Made by a program: the position numbers and the translations under genes. A stretch of 19,363 nt of DNA from an uncultured Clostridia bacterium. Lineage in GTDB: Bacteria; Bacillota_A; Clostridia; TANB77; CAG-508. Location: the NCBI GenBank assembly GCA_947588915.1, contig CANPZA010000015.1, positions 1 through 19,363 on the forward strand, in the 5' to 3' direction. Shown piece by piece: positions 1 through 7,827 of the stretch. The notes beneath the pieces were generated by a model. It was not told where the DNA came from. It was given only the letters and a program-made list of their open reading frames with translations, and did not search any database. Position 1 is the stretch's first letter. Each line of letters opens with the position of its first letter.

Positions 1-280
1 TTTGAGCTAAATATACATCTGTATAGAACAATATACACGCAATCCCAAGTAATATACTATTAAAAGGACTAAATAAACTCCTAAAAAAATAGTTATACCA
101 TCTTTTTGGTTTTGCTTGTTTTACTTCATTTAATCCATATTTATTTATTCTATTATTGGCCTGTTCCGTAGTCAAGCCATCTTGATTAATTTTAAAGTTT
201 TCTATAAATTGTTCCTTATTTAAAGAGCATTGTTTTCCATATGATTTTTCAATATTTACATCATCTTTTGCATTTGACAT
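1..280 (-). CDS. Cation-transporting P-type ATPase, N-terminal part (MgtA-like)
   Basis: Only the first 93 codons are present; the gene runs off the left edge of the window. The protein starts with a polar segment. A cation-ATPase N-terminal domain follows (GLTTEQANNRINKYGLNEV, about residues 35-53), and then the beginning of the first membrane segments (SLFSPFNSILLGIACILFY). The INPF/SPFN-like wording before the first membrane helix recalls magnesium-transporting ATPases of the MgtA type, but the ion-binding and DKTG regions lie outside the window, so the substrate is inferred. The start is the ATG at 278-280, preceded on the minus strand by a GGAG ribosome site. It is divergent from ftsY. 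It contains one out-of-phase CGG (ACG GAA, plus-strand 166-168) that does not disturb the frame. Confidence 0.75.
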   Translation of the reverse strand, partial: MSNAKDDVNIEKSYGKQCSLNKEQFIENFKINQDGLTTEQANNRINKYGLNEVKQAKPKRWYNYFFRSLFSPFNSILLGIACILFYTDVYLAQ

Positions 281-306
281 TTTGAAATCAACTCCAATCT
301 TTTATA

Positions 307-315
307 ATTATACCA
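307..315 (-). promoter_or_regulatory. Extended -10 promoter for the P-type ATPase gene
   Basis: Read on the minus strand this is TGGTATAAT, a TG-extended perfect -10 box about 27 bases upstream of the start codon. No good -35 hexamer is seen at 17 bases; a TTGCTT lies slightly too far upstream. Confidence 0.5.
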
Positions 316-463
316 CTAAAACTAAAAAAATAAGCAAAAAATTTTAAAAGTTTTTAATAATATTTAAATATGTTGTAAAAAACCTTCTATTATGTTAAAA
401 TTATCACATATGTAAGAAATAAAAATTATAAACTTATATAAGGTAAAAAAGTATTTAAAATAC

Positions 464-492
464 TGGAAAAAAAAGACAGAATATGGTACAAT
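464..492 (+). promoter_or_regulatory. Probable promoter of ftsY
   Basis: An extended -10 (TGG followed by TACAAT, 484-492) lies 31 bases before the ftsY start. The -35 position carries a poor TGGAAA (464-469) with a 17-base spacer. The 281-523 gap otherwise holds only AT-rich sequence and the divergent promoter of the ATPase gene. Confidence 0.45.
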
Positions 493-523
493 AATATAGC
501 AATATAAAGATAGGAGAAAAAAC

Positions 524-1429
524 ATGGGATTTTTTGATAAGTTAAAAAATGGAATGAGTAAGACAAAAAGCTCATTTAATGAAAAAATTAATAATGTATT
601 TAGTAATTTTAGAAAAGTAGATGAAGAATTTTTAGATGAATTAGAAGAAATATTAATTATGTCTGATATTGGTATGGATACATCAATAAAAATAATATCA
701 AATTTAAGGCAAAGACTAAAAAAAGAAAAAATCGAAGATGAAGAAGAAGTAAAAAAGGCTTTAAGGGAAGAAATGCAAAAAATATTGGATGTAACAGATG
801 TGAAATTAAACTTAAATACAAAACCATCTGTAATATTAGTAGTTGGAGTTAATGGTGTAGGAAAAACGACTTCAATTGGAAAAATTGCAAACAGATTAGC
901 AAAAGAAGGGAAAAAAGTAGTGGTTGCGGCAGCAGATACATTTAGAGCAGCAGCAGTAGAACAATTAGAAATATGGGCTACAAGAGCAGGAGCAGATATA
1001 GTAAAAAGAGAAGAGGGGGTAGATCCTGCATCTGTTGTTTATGATGCTATTAAAATAACTAGAGAAAAAAATGCAGATGTTTTAATTGTAGATACAGCAG
1101 GAAGATTACACAATAAAAAATATCTAATGGATGAATTAAATAAAATTCAAAAAGTAATAAATAAGGAAATGCAAGATGCAGACAAAGAGGTATTATTAGT
1201 AATAGATGGAACAACAGGACAAAATGCAATTTCACAAGTAAAAGCATTTAAAGAAGAAGCAGACATTACAGGTTTAGTATTAACGAAACTTGATGGAACA
1301 GCTAAAGGTGGAGTTGTAATTGGAATTGTAGAAGAAAACAAAATTCCTGTGAAATTTATAGGAGTTGGAGAACAAATAGATGATATGGAGATTTTCAATT
1401 CAGAGGACTTTGTAAAAGCGATAATTTAA
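524..1429 (+). CDS. ftsY: Signal recognition particle receptor FtsY
   Basis: FtsY is the membrane-associated SRP-receptor GTPase. It docks with Ffh-ribosome complexes and delivers nascent membrane proteins to the Sec translocon. The 301-residue protein has a short N-terminal helical N domain (residues 1 to about 85) and almost no acidic A domain, as is usual in Firmicutes. The NG GTPase domain follows: P-loop GVNGVGKT (108-115), the SRP-family insertion DTFRAAA (138-144), DTAGR (190-194) and the base-specificity motif TKLD (254-257). The start ATG has a ribosome site (ATAGGAG) at good spacing. A UPF0182 gene follows after 16 bases and is probably co-transcribed. It has one out-of-phase CGG (GCG GCA) and no frame problem. 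Confidence 0.97.
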   Translation: MGFFDKLKNGMSKTKSSFNEKINNVFSNFRKVDEEFLDELEEILIMSDIGMDTSIKIISNLRQRLKKEKIEDEEEVKKALREEMQKILDVTDVKLNLNTKPSVILVVGVNGVGKTTSIGKIANRLAKEGKKVVVAAADTFRAAAVEQLEIWATRAGADIVKREEGVDPASVVYDAIKITREKNADVLIVDTAGRLHNKKYLMDELNKIQKVINKEMQDADKEVLLVIDGTTGQNAISQVKAFKEEADITGLVLTKLDGTAKGGVVIGIVEENKIPVKFIGVGEQIDDMEIFNSEDFVKAII

Positions 1430-1445
1430 ATAGGAGGTAAATTTT

Positions 1446-4307
1446 GTGGAAGATAATAAAAAGCAAGAAACAATAATGGATACAGCTAATACTAAAGAAA
1501 CAAGACAAAGAAATAAAAAAGGAAAAAATAGAACAAGAATGATGTTAGTAATAATATTTCTACTAATATTTGCAGGGATTAGCTATATACAATTAAGAGG
1601 AAGTTATTTAGAATATAGAGAACTTGGAGAACAATATATTGATATTTTTTATACAAATATAATTTATAAATATAGTATTATGGCAATCAATTTTGTTGTT
1701 TTGTATATTATAATATATCTTACCAATAGAGGAATAAAAAAAGGGCTAAAGCCATTTTTTGAAAAAGAAGAAAAACCAATGCCAAAACTATTAAATAAAT
1801 CATTAGCACTAGTCATTTCAGCAATAGTTAGTATAATAGTAGCCGCTATTTTAATGCAAAAAGTAATGTTAGTAATAAATAGTACATCATTTGGAATACA
1901 AGATTCAATATTTGGATTAGATATTTCTTATTATATATTCCAAAAACCAATAATAGAAACATTTGTATTCTATTTTACAATCTTATTTATAGGATTATCA
2001 ATTTACATGGCTTTATACTATGTTATAGTATTCAATAGGTTTTTTGATGGAATTGATGGCAAAATGTTTAAGAAAAGTCTATTTATGAAAAAGCTAATAA
2101 GAAATGTATTTCTTGTAATTGTTGGAATTGCTATATTAACAATTTTAAATACACAAAATATGGTATATGGAAAATTATTAACTATAAATGAAAATATAGA
2201 TATTGTAGGTGCAGGTATAACAGAAACAACGATAAAATTATGGGGATATATAATATTTGCATTTATTATTGTAATATTTGCATATAGAGCCTTAAAATAT
2301 TTTAAGGAAGAGAATACAGGAAAAGTATTAAAAAATTTAGCCATAATACCAGGATATTTAGTGGTATTGTTCTTTGCAATGATAATATTTGATATAGTTT
2401 TTGTAGGTACAAATGAATTAGATAGGGAAAAAGATTATATTTCAGAGAATATTAATAATACAAAAAATGCATATAATATAAATATTCAAGAAACAAATAT
2501 AAAGAATTCAGGAACAATAACACAAGAAGAAGTAGAAGAAAGTACAAGTGTAATTGAAAATATACCAATAATAACTAAAGATGCAGTGTTAAAAACACTA
2601 AAAGACAGTCAAACAGGAACAGGATATTTTTCTTACAATAATGCAAATTTAGCAAAATATTCAATTTTAGGGAAAGAAAGGTTAATATATTTAGCACCAA
2701 GAGAAATAATAAACTCTGGAAGAACATATAATAATAAGACTTATGAATATACACATGGTAATGGAGAAATTGTTGTTTCAGCGACAGAAAGCACAGACAC
2801 AGGAAATATAAAATATTTACAAAAAGAAATATCAGGTAGTGATGAACAAATTAATATGGAAGAACCTAGAATTTATTTTGGATTAGAAACTAATGAAATT
2901 ATAGCAACTAATGCAAAAAATAAACAAGAATATGACTATACTGATGAAAGTGGTACAGAATATACTTCTACATATTCAGGAAAAGCAGGTATGCAACTGG
3001 GATTTTTAGATAGATTAATTTTAGGAATTGTAAAAGGAGATTTAAATTTAGCCTTTTCAAATGAAATAACAAGTGATAGTAAGATTTTACTTAATCGCAA
3101 TGTTATAGAAAGAGCCAAAAAAGCAATACCATATTTAATTTATGATAGTAATCCATATACGGTTATAACAGAAGATGGAAGAATTGTATGGGTATTAGAT
3201 GCATATACTGTATCTAGTAATTATCCTTATTCACAATATACAACTATTGAAAATAATGGAACAAGAGAAAGTATAAATTATATTAGAAATTCAGTAAAGG
3301 TTATTATAGATGCATATGATGGAACAATGTCATATTATATAACAGACAGATCAGATCCAATTGCTATGGCATATAGAAACATATATGATAATTTATTTGT
3401 AGATTTAAATGAAACAGTTCCAGAAGATATATCAAATCATTTTGTATATCCTAAATTCCTATATAAAGTACAGTCTGAGATATTAAAAACATATCATAAT
3501 GTAAAACCAGATGTGCTATATAGAGCAGATGATTTATGGGACATAGCAAAATATAACAGTGTTAGAAATACTAGATCAACAGGAAGTTACATAGAACCAT
3601 ATTATAGTATTGTAAAAGTTGACAACAATGAAAAATTAGGACTTATTCAAATTTATACACCAAATGAAAAACAAAATATAATTTCCTATTTAGTAGGAAG
3701 TACAAATGGTGCTATAAATGAATTACAATTATATAAATTTTCAGCAGATAGTAATGTAGTAGGACCAATGCAATTAGATACTCAATTAGAAGAAGATGAG
3801 GTAATATCAGCTCAGATGGAACAATTAAATATAACTGGAACTAGACTTACTAAACACATGATTATTATTCCAATAAATAATACATTATTATATGTAGAAC
3901 CTATTTATCAAACTATGCTTAATGAATCTGAAATACCAGTTCTAAAAAAAGTAATAGTTGCTTCTGGAAGTAAAGTTGCAATTGGAGATACTTTAAATAT
4001 AGCATTACAAAACTTACTTTCTACTTATGCTGTTAATATAGAAGTAGAAAACACGGAAGATGTAGAGGGATTAATAGAAGCTATAGTCAGAGCAAATAAA
4101 AATTTAACAGAATCTATGAATAATAATGATTGGGAATTAATAGGTATAGATGTAAAAAAATTACAAGAATTAATTAATTCATTAGAAACTGTAAAAACAG
4201 AAGAAGATAAAAAACGTGAAGAAATTGAAAAAGAAACAAACCAGGATATGAATACAATATCTTCAAATATAGTAAATTCTACTGTAGTAAATGATATAAA
4301 TAATTAA
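1446..4307 (+). CDS. UPF0182 family membrane protein
   Basis: A 953-residue protein of the UPF0182 family, a large membrane protein of unknown function found in clostridia, actinobacteria and cyanobacteria. After a basic cytoplasmic tail I see seven hydrophobic segments, at about 32-50, 76-93, 116-137, 166-195, 219-234, 263-280 and 296-318. A long extracytoplasmic domain rich in aromatic and Asn residues follows, containing the family stretch on ADDLWDIAKYN and PYYSIVKV. The C-terminal tail is acidic and charged. The start is GTG at 1446, directly after a strong TAGGAGGT ribosome site. It sits 16 bases after ftsY. The family's biochemical role is not known; an envelope function is only inferred from topology. 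It ends at a hairpin that overlaps the next gene's ribosome site. Confidence 0.9.
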   Translation: MEDNKKQETIMDTANTKETRQRNKKGKNRTRMMLVIIFLLIFAGISYIQLRGSYLEYRELGEQYIDIFYTNIIYKYSIMAINFVVLYIIIYLTNRGIKKGLKPFFEKEEKPMPKLLNKSLALVISAIVSIIVAAILMQKVMLVINSTSFGIQDSIFGLDISYYIFQKPIIETFVFYFTILFIGLSIYMALYYVIVFNRFFDGIDGKMFKKSLFMKKLIRNVFLVIVGIAILTILNTQNMVYGKLLTINENIDIVGAGITETTIKLWGYIIFAFIIVIFAYRALKYFKEENTGKVLKNLAIIPGYLVVLFFAMIIFDIVFVGTNELDREKDYISENINNTKNAYNINIQETNIKNSGTITQEEVEESTSVIENIPIITKDAVLKTLKDSQTGTGYFSYNNANLAKYSILGKERLIYLAPREIINSGRTYNNKTYEYTHGNGEIVVSATESTDTGNIKYLQKEISGSDEQINMEEPRIYFGLETNEIIATNAKNKQEYDYTDESGTEYTSTYSGKAGMQLGFLDRLILGIVKGDLNLAFSNEITSDSKILLNRNVIERAKKAIPYLIYDSNPYTVITEDGRIVWVLDAYTVSSNYPYSQYTTIENNGTRESINYIRNSVKVIIDAYDGTMSYYITDRSDPIAMAYRNIYDNLFVDLNETVPEDISNHFVYPKFLYKVQSEILKTYHNVKPDVLYRADDLWDIAKYNSVRNTRSTGSYIEPYYSIVKVDNNEKLGLIQIYTPNEKQNIISYLVGSTNGAINELQLYKFSADSNVVGPMQLDTQLEEDEVISAQMEQLNITGTRLTKHMIIIPINNTLLYVEPIYQTMLNESEIPVLKKVIVASGSKVAIGDTLNIALQNLLSTYAVNIEVENTEDVEGLIEAIVRANKNLTESMNNNDWELIGIDVKKLQELINSLETVKTEEDKKREEIEKETNQDMNTISSNIVNSTVVNDINN

Positions 4308-4337
4308 ATTTTAAGGTAAAAAGAATAATATTTGTAA

Positions 4338-4374
4338 GAAAATCCACTATAATATAATAAAAGGTGGATTTTTT
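4338..4374 (+). terminator. Terminator whose right arm carries the DUF5665 ribosome site
   Basis: The perfect 9-bp stem AAAATCCAC (4339-4347) / GTGGATTTT (4364-4372), extendable by G-T pairs, is followed by the T run 4369-4374. It fits a rho-independent terminator for the UPF0182 gene. The right arm includes AAGGTGG (4361-4367), which sits correctly as the ribosome site of the ATG at 4375. A TATAAT lies at the edge of the loop (4348-4353) but has no matching -35. Confidence 0.6.
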
Positions 4375-4666
4375 ATGTGCTTAAAAAAGAAAAAAGAAAA
4401 TTTATTAAAAAAATCAATAGAAAGTTTAAATAATACATTACAAGAGGGAAATTTCTTAGAATGGTCATATATACTTCGGAAGTAAAAAAGAGATAATAAA
4501 AAGAAACTTAATAGCTGGAATATTTAGAGGGGTAGGAATTGGTATAGGTGTAACTATTGTAACTGCAATACTAGTATTATTTTTGAAAAAGATAGTTACC
4601 TTAAATATACCAGTAATAGGAGAATATATAGCAGATATAGTAGAAATAGTAGAAAAGAGTAGATAG
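4375..4666 (+). CDS. DUF5665 family small membrane protein (needs one +1 frameshift)
   Basis: Read with the C at 4477 skipped, this gives a 96-residue protein: a charged helical N-terminus, the segment FLEWSYILGSKKEI, then RNLIAGIFRGVGIGIGVTIV and the C-terminal block NIPVIGEYIADIVEIV. That layout matches the DUF5665 family, in which a conserved glycine-rich membrane hairpin follows an amphipathic N-terminus. The function of the family is unknown. In the literal frame translation stops at 4483-4485, two codons after an in-frame CGG, and 62 family-typical residues would be lost. The ATG has AAGGTGG as its ribosome site, inside a hairpin. The gene is convergent with tyrS. Confidence 0.75.
4474..4480 (+). 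other. CGG +1 frameshift site 1 (DUF5665)
   Basis: CTT CGG A: the in-frame CGG is 4477-4479. Skipping C4477 gives CTT GGA (Leu-Gly), consistent with the DUF5665 segment preceding the basic residues. Without the shift a TAA follows after one more codon. Confidence 0.75.
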
Positions 4667-4679
4667 TTTTTTTTGATTG

Positions 4680-4780
4680 GGTAAATTTGGGACAGGTACA
4701 ACTTTACCTTTTTATTTAATGGCATAAATTTATTTCGATAAAATAAAAAAAGGTAAAGTTGTACCTGTCCCAAATTTACC
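4680..4780. repeat. Long palindromic intergenic element A
   Basis: The left arm 4680-4713 and right arm 4747-4780 are perfect reverse complements (34 bp), with a 33-base AT-rich centre. The arms contain GGGACAGGTACAAC. The element fills the gap between the convergent DUF5665 and tyrS genes, 10 bases from the tyrS stop. It contains no ORF. It resembles a REP- or MITE-like element and can fold into a long hairpin, which may also end transcription from both sides. Confidence 0.8.
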
Positions 4781-4790
4781 TCTCTCATCA

Positions 4791-6005
4791 TTAAATTCCT
4801 AGTTTATAAAATGATTTTTTTCCTTTTTTTAATATTGCATATCCTTCAGTAAAATCTTTTTCTGATAGATTATAATTTATATCTGTTATTTTTTTATCGT
4901 TTAGAGATATTCCACCTTGAGTAATTAAAGTTTTTGCTTGACCTTTAGATGGTACAATTCCAGCTAAAATAATGGCATCTATAATAGATATATTTTGATT
5001 TTCTATTTTTATTGTAGGCATATTATCTATGCTACCTTTCCCATTAAATAATGCATTAGATGCTTCTTCAGCTTTTTTTGCTTCATCTTCTCCATGAACG
5101 AGTTTTGTTATTTCATATGCTAGAATTTTTTTTGCTTCATTTATTCTTTCATCTTTATATGAACATAGTTCTTTTATCTTATCTATAGGCATAAATGTAA
5201 GCATTTTAAATACATTTTCAACACTTGCATCTTCAACATTTCTCCAATATTGATAGAATTCATATGGAGATGTTTTTTTAGAGTCTAACCACAAAGCACC
5301 TTTTTCAGTTTTACCCATTTTTTTGCCTTCTTTGGTAGTTAAAAGTTTAAATGTTAAACCAAAAGAATCATCTTTTCCAATTTTTCTGATTAATTCAACT
5401 CCACCAATTATGTTAGACCATTGGTCATTACCGCCCATTTGAAGTTTGCAACCATATTTATTATATAAATATAAAAAGTCATAAGATTGCATTAGCATAT
5501 AACTCATTTCAAAGAAAGTTAAACCTGTTTCTAATCTTTGTTTATAACACTCAGCCGCAAGCATTTTATTTACAGAGAATAGACTTCCAATTTCACGTAC
5601 GAAATCTACAAATTTTAAATCTAGTAACCAATCTGCATTATTTACAATAATTGCAGCATTTTCTCCTTCAAAATTAACAAATTTTTCTATTTGCTTTTTA
5701 ATGCACTCAACATTATGATCAAGTTCATCACGAGATAGCATTTTTCTCATATCCGTTTTACCAGATGGATCTCCTATAGTTGCTGTACCACCGCCAACTA
5801 ATATAATTGGTTTGTGACCACATTTTTGCATATGACTTGCAACCATTAAGGAAACAAAATGTCCAACATGCAAACTATCTGCTGTTGGATCAATTCCTAT
5901 ATAGAAAGGAACAGATTTTTTTCCAAAAAGTTCTTTTATTTCCTGAGGATGAGTAAGTTGCTCAATATATCCCCTTTCATCTAGTATCTCAAAAACATTT
6001 TTCAT
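4791..6005 (-). CDS. tyrS: Tyrosyl-tRNA synthetase
   Basis: TyrS charges tRNA-Tyr with tyrosine in the cytoplasm. The 404-residue protein has the class I signature HVGH (46-49), the tyrosine-binding region around YMLMQSYDF and GGNDQW (191-196), the KMSKS-type loop KMGKT (229-233) and a C-terminal S4 RNA-binding domain (about 340-404, including PSKGQAKTLITQGGI). The form with KMGKT and a C-terminal S4 domain is typical of the TyrZ-like bacterial subgroup. The ATG at 6003-6005 follows a GGTGG ribosome site. It lies 27 bases after the zinc-ribbon gene and is probably transcribed with it. I see no T-box leader directly upstream. Four out-of-phase CGG triplets are present without harm. Confidence 0.97.
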   Translation of the reverse strand: MKNVFEILDERGYIEQLTHPQEIKELFGKKSVPFYIGIDPTADSLHVGHFVSLMVASHMQKCGHKPIILVGGGTATIGDPSGKTDMRKMLSRDELDHNVECIKKQIEKFVNFEGENAAIIVNNADWLLDLKFVDFVREIGSLFSVNKMLAAECYKQRLETGLTFFEMSYMLMQSYDFLYLYNKYGCKLQMGGNDQWSNIIGGVELIRKIGKDDSFGLTFKLLTTKEGKKMGKTEKGALWLDSKKTSPYEFYQYWRNVEDASVENVFKMLTFMPIDKIKELCSYKDERINEAKKILAYEITKLVHGEDEAKKAEEASNALFNGKGSIDNMPTIKIENQNISIIDAIILAGIVPSKGQAKTLITQGGISLNDKKITDINYNLSEKDFTEGYAILKKGKKSFYKLGI

Positions 6006-6032
6006 CTATTATATACCACCTTTTTGTAAATT

Positions 6033-6308
6033 TTATTTCAGTTTGTCAATAGCATCTTTTAATTTTTCTATACTATTTAGCTCTTTTTGATAGTTCTGGA
6101 ATTCTTCATATTCTAAGAAACGATTTAAATTTTTAACAGAAATACCAGTATCATTAGAAATAGTGTTTAGAGAATTTTCTAATCCATTTTCTTCAACATA
6201 AGATTTAAATGTTGAAAATTCAAATCCATCCTTTGTACTACATTTAGGACATACATTTCCTTCTGATACATAAAAGCTACCACATCTACTACATCTATTT
6301 AGCTCCAT
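6033..6308 (-). CDS. Small zinc-ribbon protein with helix-turn-helix-like tail
   Basis: A 91-residue protein. Its N-terminus carries a zinc ribbon with cysteines 6, 9, 20 and 23 (CSRCG ... CPKC). A helical region follows (TFKSYVEENGLENSLNTI) and then a turn reading DTGISVKNLNRFL, which looks like a short winged or helix-turn-helix element. The layout recalls the YvyF/TIGR03826 proteins found in Bacillus flagellar operons, but no flagellar gene is near, so the link is weak. I chose the ATG at 6306-6308 over the one ten codons upstream because the TGGAGG ribosome site sits eight bases before it. It is followed by tyrS after 27 bases. Confidence 0.75.
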   Translation of the reverse strand: MELNRCSRCGSFYVSEGNVCPKCSTKDGFEFSTFKSYVEENGLENSLNTISNDTGISVKNLNRFLEYEEFQNYQKELNSIEKLKDAIDKLK

Positions 6309-6360
6309 TATAATTTCCTCCATTTCATCTTTTGACAAATTAATTTAAAATTCTTATGCA

Positions 6361-6389
6361 ATTGTATCACAAATTTCCTTGTTTGCCAA
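6361..6389 (-). promoter_or_regulatory. Promoter of the zinc-ribbon/tyrS operon
   Basis: On the minus strand TTGGCA (6384-6389) and TACAAT (6361-6366) are separated by 17 bases, with TG just before the -10. This is a strong sigma-A type promoter about 55 bases upstream of the zinc-ribbon start. Confidence 0.7.
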
Positions 6390-6461
6390 TAGTGAAAATA
6401 CAAAAAACTATAAACTTTTCTGTGATAGTTTATTCTCATTATATTATAATAAAAAACTTAC

Positions 6462-6489
6462 TTGACAAATTTATAAAAAAATATATAAT
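6462..6489 (+). promoter_or_regulatory. Promoter of the reverse rubrerythrin gene
   Basis: Perfect TTGACA (6462-6467) and TATAAT (6484-6489) with a 16-base spacer, 34 bases before the start codon. An imperfect AT-rich palindrome (6439-6449) just upstream could be a PerR-type operator, which would suit a peroxide-defence gene, but the match is too weak to claim. Confidence 0.75.
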
Positions 6490-6523
6490 GAAAAAGTAAA
6501 ATAAATAAAATGGAGGTAATATA

Positions 6524-7072
6524 ATGAAAGCTTATGTATGTAAAGTATGTGGATACATTCACTTTGGTGAAGAAGCACCCCAAAGATGTCCACAATGTGG
6601 AGCAGGGAAAGATATGTTTGAAGAAAGAAAAGAAGAACAAGGAAATGCAAGTTATGCAGATGAACACAAAATAGGTGTAGCAAAAGGTTTAGATGAAGAA
6701 GTTGTAAAAGGATTAAAAGACAATTTTACTGGAGAATGTACAGAAGTAGGAATGTATTTGGCAATGAGTAGACAAGCAGATAGAGAAGGATATCCAGAAA
6801 TTGCAGAAGCATTTAAAAGATATGCATTTGAAGAAGCGGAACATGCTGCTAAATTTGCAGAGTTATTAGGAGAAATAGTATATGATGATACTAAGAAAAA
6901 TCTTACATTAAGAGCAGAAGCAGAATGTGGAGCTTGTAAAGGGAAAAAAGAATTGGCAACAAGAGCAAAAGAATTAGGATATGATGCAATCCATGATACT
7001 GTTCATGAAATGTGTAAAGATGAAGCAAGACATGGAAAAGGATTTGAAGGATTATTAAAGAGATATTTTTAG
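6524..7072 (+). CDS. Reverse rubrerythrin (peroxide/oxygen detoxification)
   Basis: A 182-residue non-haem iron protein. The N-terminal rubredoxin domain has cysteines 6, 9, 22 and 25 (CKVCG ... CPQCG). The C-terminal ferritin-like diiron domain has E71/E74, the EEAEH motif (103-107) and DEARH (166-170). This order is the reverse of classical rubrerythrin and is known from clostridia, where such proteins reduce hydrogen peroxide and oxygen in the cytoplasm with electrons from NADH via oxidoreductases. It fits an anaerobe. A GGAGG ribosome site precedes the ATG. It has its own strong promoter and ends before a bidirectional terminator shared with the convergent thioesterase gene. Confidence 0.93.
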   Translation: MKAYVCKVCGYIHFGEEAPQRCPQCGAGKDMFEERKEEQGNASYADEHKIGVAKGLDEEVVKGLKDNFTGECTEVGMYLAMSRQADREGYPEIAEAFKRYAFEEAEHAAKFAELLGEIVYDDTKKNLTLRAEAECGACKGKKELATRAKELGYDAIHDTVHEMCKDEARHGKGFEGLLKRYF

Positions 7073-7075
7073 AAT

Positions 7076-7199
7076 AAAGGGAAAAAGGGACGTTCTTTAA
7101 ATCCCTTTTAAGTGTAAAAAAGCTAAGTGAGTTTAACTTAGCTTTTTATACTGACTATTTTTAAGTAAAGGGATTTAAAGAACGTCCCTTTTTCCCTTT
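7076..7199. repeat. Long palindromic intergenic element B
   Basis: The arms 7076-7108 and 7167-7199 are perfect 33-bp reverse complements and contain GGGACGTTCTTTAAATCCC. The 58-base centre holds a separate terminator hairpin. The right arm reaches the thioesterase stop codon (7199-7201), and the left arm begins three bases after the rubrerythrin stop. Size, position between convergent genes and the GGGAC core are like element A, but the arm sequences differ. Confidence 0.8.
7117..7147. terminator. Bidirectional rho-independent terminator
   Basis: The stem AAAAAGCTAAGT (7117-7128) / ACTTAGCTTTTT (7136-7147) has a 7-base loop. T runs occur in both directions, so it can end both rubrerythrin and thioesterase transcripts. 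It is nested within palindromic element B. Confidence 0.85.
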
Positions 7200-7621
7200 T
7201 AGTTTTCTAATTTTTTTAGATTTTCGAATTTTTGATAGAAATCAGGAGAAACCTTTTTTAAATTGACTGGTTTTAAATTATTATCTGTGAAACAATGTTT
7301 AGTTTCGCCAATTAAAACAATATTACCATTTTTCTTATCTGTTACATTATATCCCATAGTTAGTCTAACACCATTAAAATCCTTTACAAAAGGTTTAATT
7401 TCAATTATATCATCAAAAGTAACATGTTTTTTAAAATTAAGATTAACACCAAGAACAGGAATCATTATACCGCTTTTTTCATAATCACAATAAGGCATTT
7501 TAGCAAAATCTAACATTTCACATCTAGCTTCTTCCAAATAACGAATATAATTAGAATGATGGACAATCCCCATTCTATCTGTTTCATAATAATTAATTTT
7601 CCTTTCAAATACAAAATTCAC
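7199..7621 (-). CDS. YbgC/4HBT-family acyl-CoA thioesterase
   Basis: A 140-residue single hotdog-fold protein. Near the N-terminus it carries the YbgC/4-hydroxybenzoyl-CoA thioesterase signature (YYETDRMGIVHHSNYIRYLEE), which includes the catalytic Asp of ETDRMG and the HHSNY block. The family hydrolyses acyl-CoA or acyl-ACP thioesters in the cytoplasm; the physiological substrate cannot be told from sequence. The start is GTG (7619-7621), with GAGGTG nine bases upstream on the minus strand. The stop codon overlaps the edge of palindromic element B. It appears monocistronic. Confidence 0.9.
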   Translation of the reverse strand: MNFVFERKINYYETDRMGIVHHSNYIRYLEEARCEMLDFAKMPYCDYEKSGIMIPVLGVNLNFKKHVTFDDIIEIKPFVKDFNGVRLTMGYNVTDKKNGNIVLIGETKHCFTDNNLKPVNLKKVSPDFYQKFENLKKLEN

Positions 7622-7761
7622 TCTAATTTACACCTCGATTTTATAATACTATGGAATATTATAATTAAAACGATCCAAAATGTCAATAAAACAAATACTT
7701 TTAAAATTTCTATCAAAAGTTATCCTACAAAAGATTATGCTATTGAATCAGAATATTGTAC

Positions 7762-7790
7762 TTGATAAAAATGTTAAAATGTGATAAATT
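7762..7790 (+). promoter_or_regulatory. Probable promoter of the alpha-amylase/dnaE unit
   Basis: TTGATA (7762-7767) and TAAATT (7785-7790) have a 17-base spacer, with TG before the -10 (7782-7783). It lies 37 bases before the amylase ATG. Confidence 0.45.
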
Positions 7791-7827
7791 TATTTAAATA
7801 AAAAAATAAATAAAAGGATGAGAATAA

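Noticed and set aside
4465..4791. Minus-strand ORF downstream of tyrS
   Set aside because: It reads through palindromic element A and the DUF5665 gene in antisense and has no recognisable protein features.
5990..6400. T-box leader for tyrS
   Set aside because: tyrS is second in its transcript and neither the gap before it nor the leader of the zinc-ribbon gene shows the T-box antiterminator sequence (GGTGGTACCGCG-like).
6435..6452. PerR operator upstream of rubrerythrin
   Set aside because: The AT-rich near-palindrome is imperfect and such sequences are expected by chance in this base composition.
6458..6683. Minus-strand hydrophobic ORFs over the start of rubrerythrin
   Set aside because: They are antisense shadows of a strongly supported gene and lie over its promoter.
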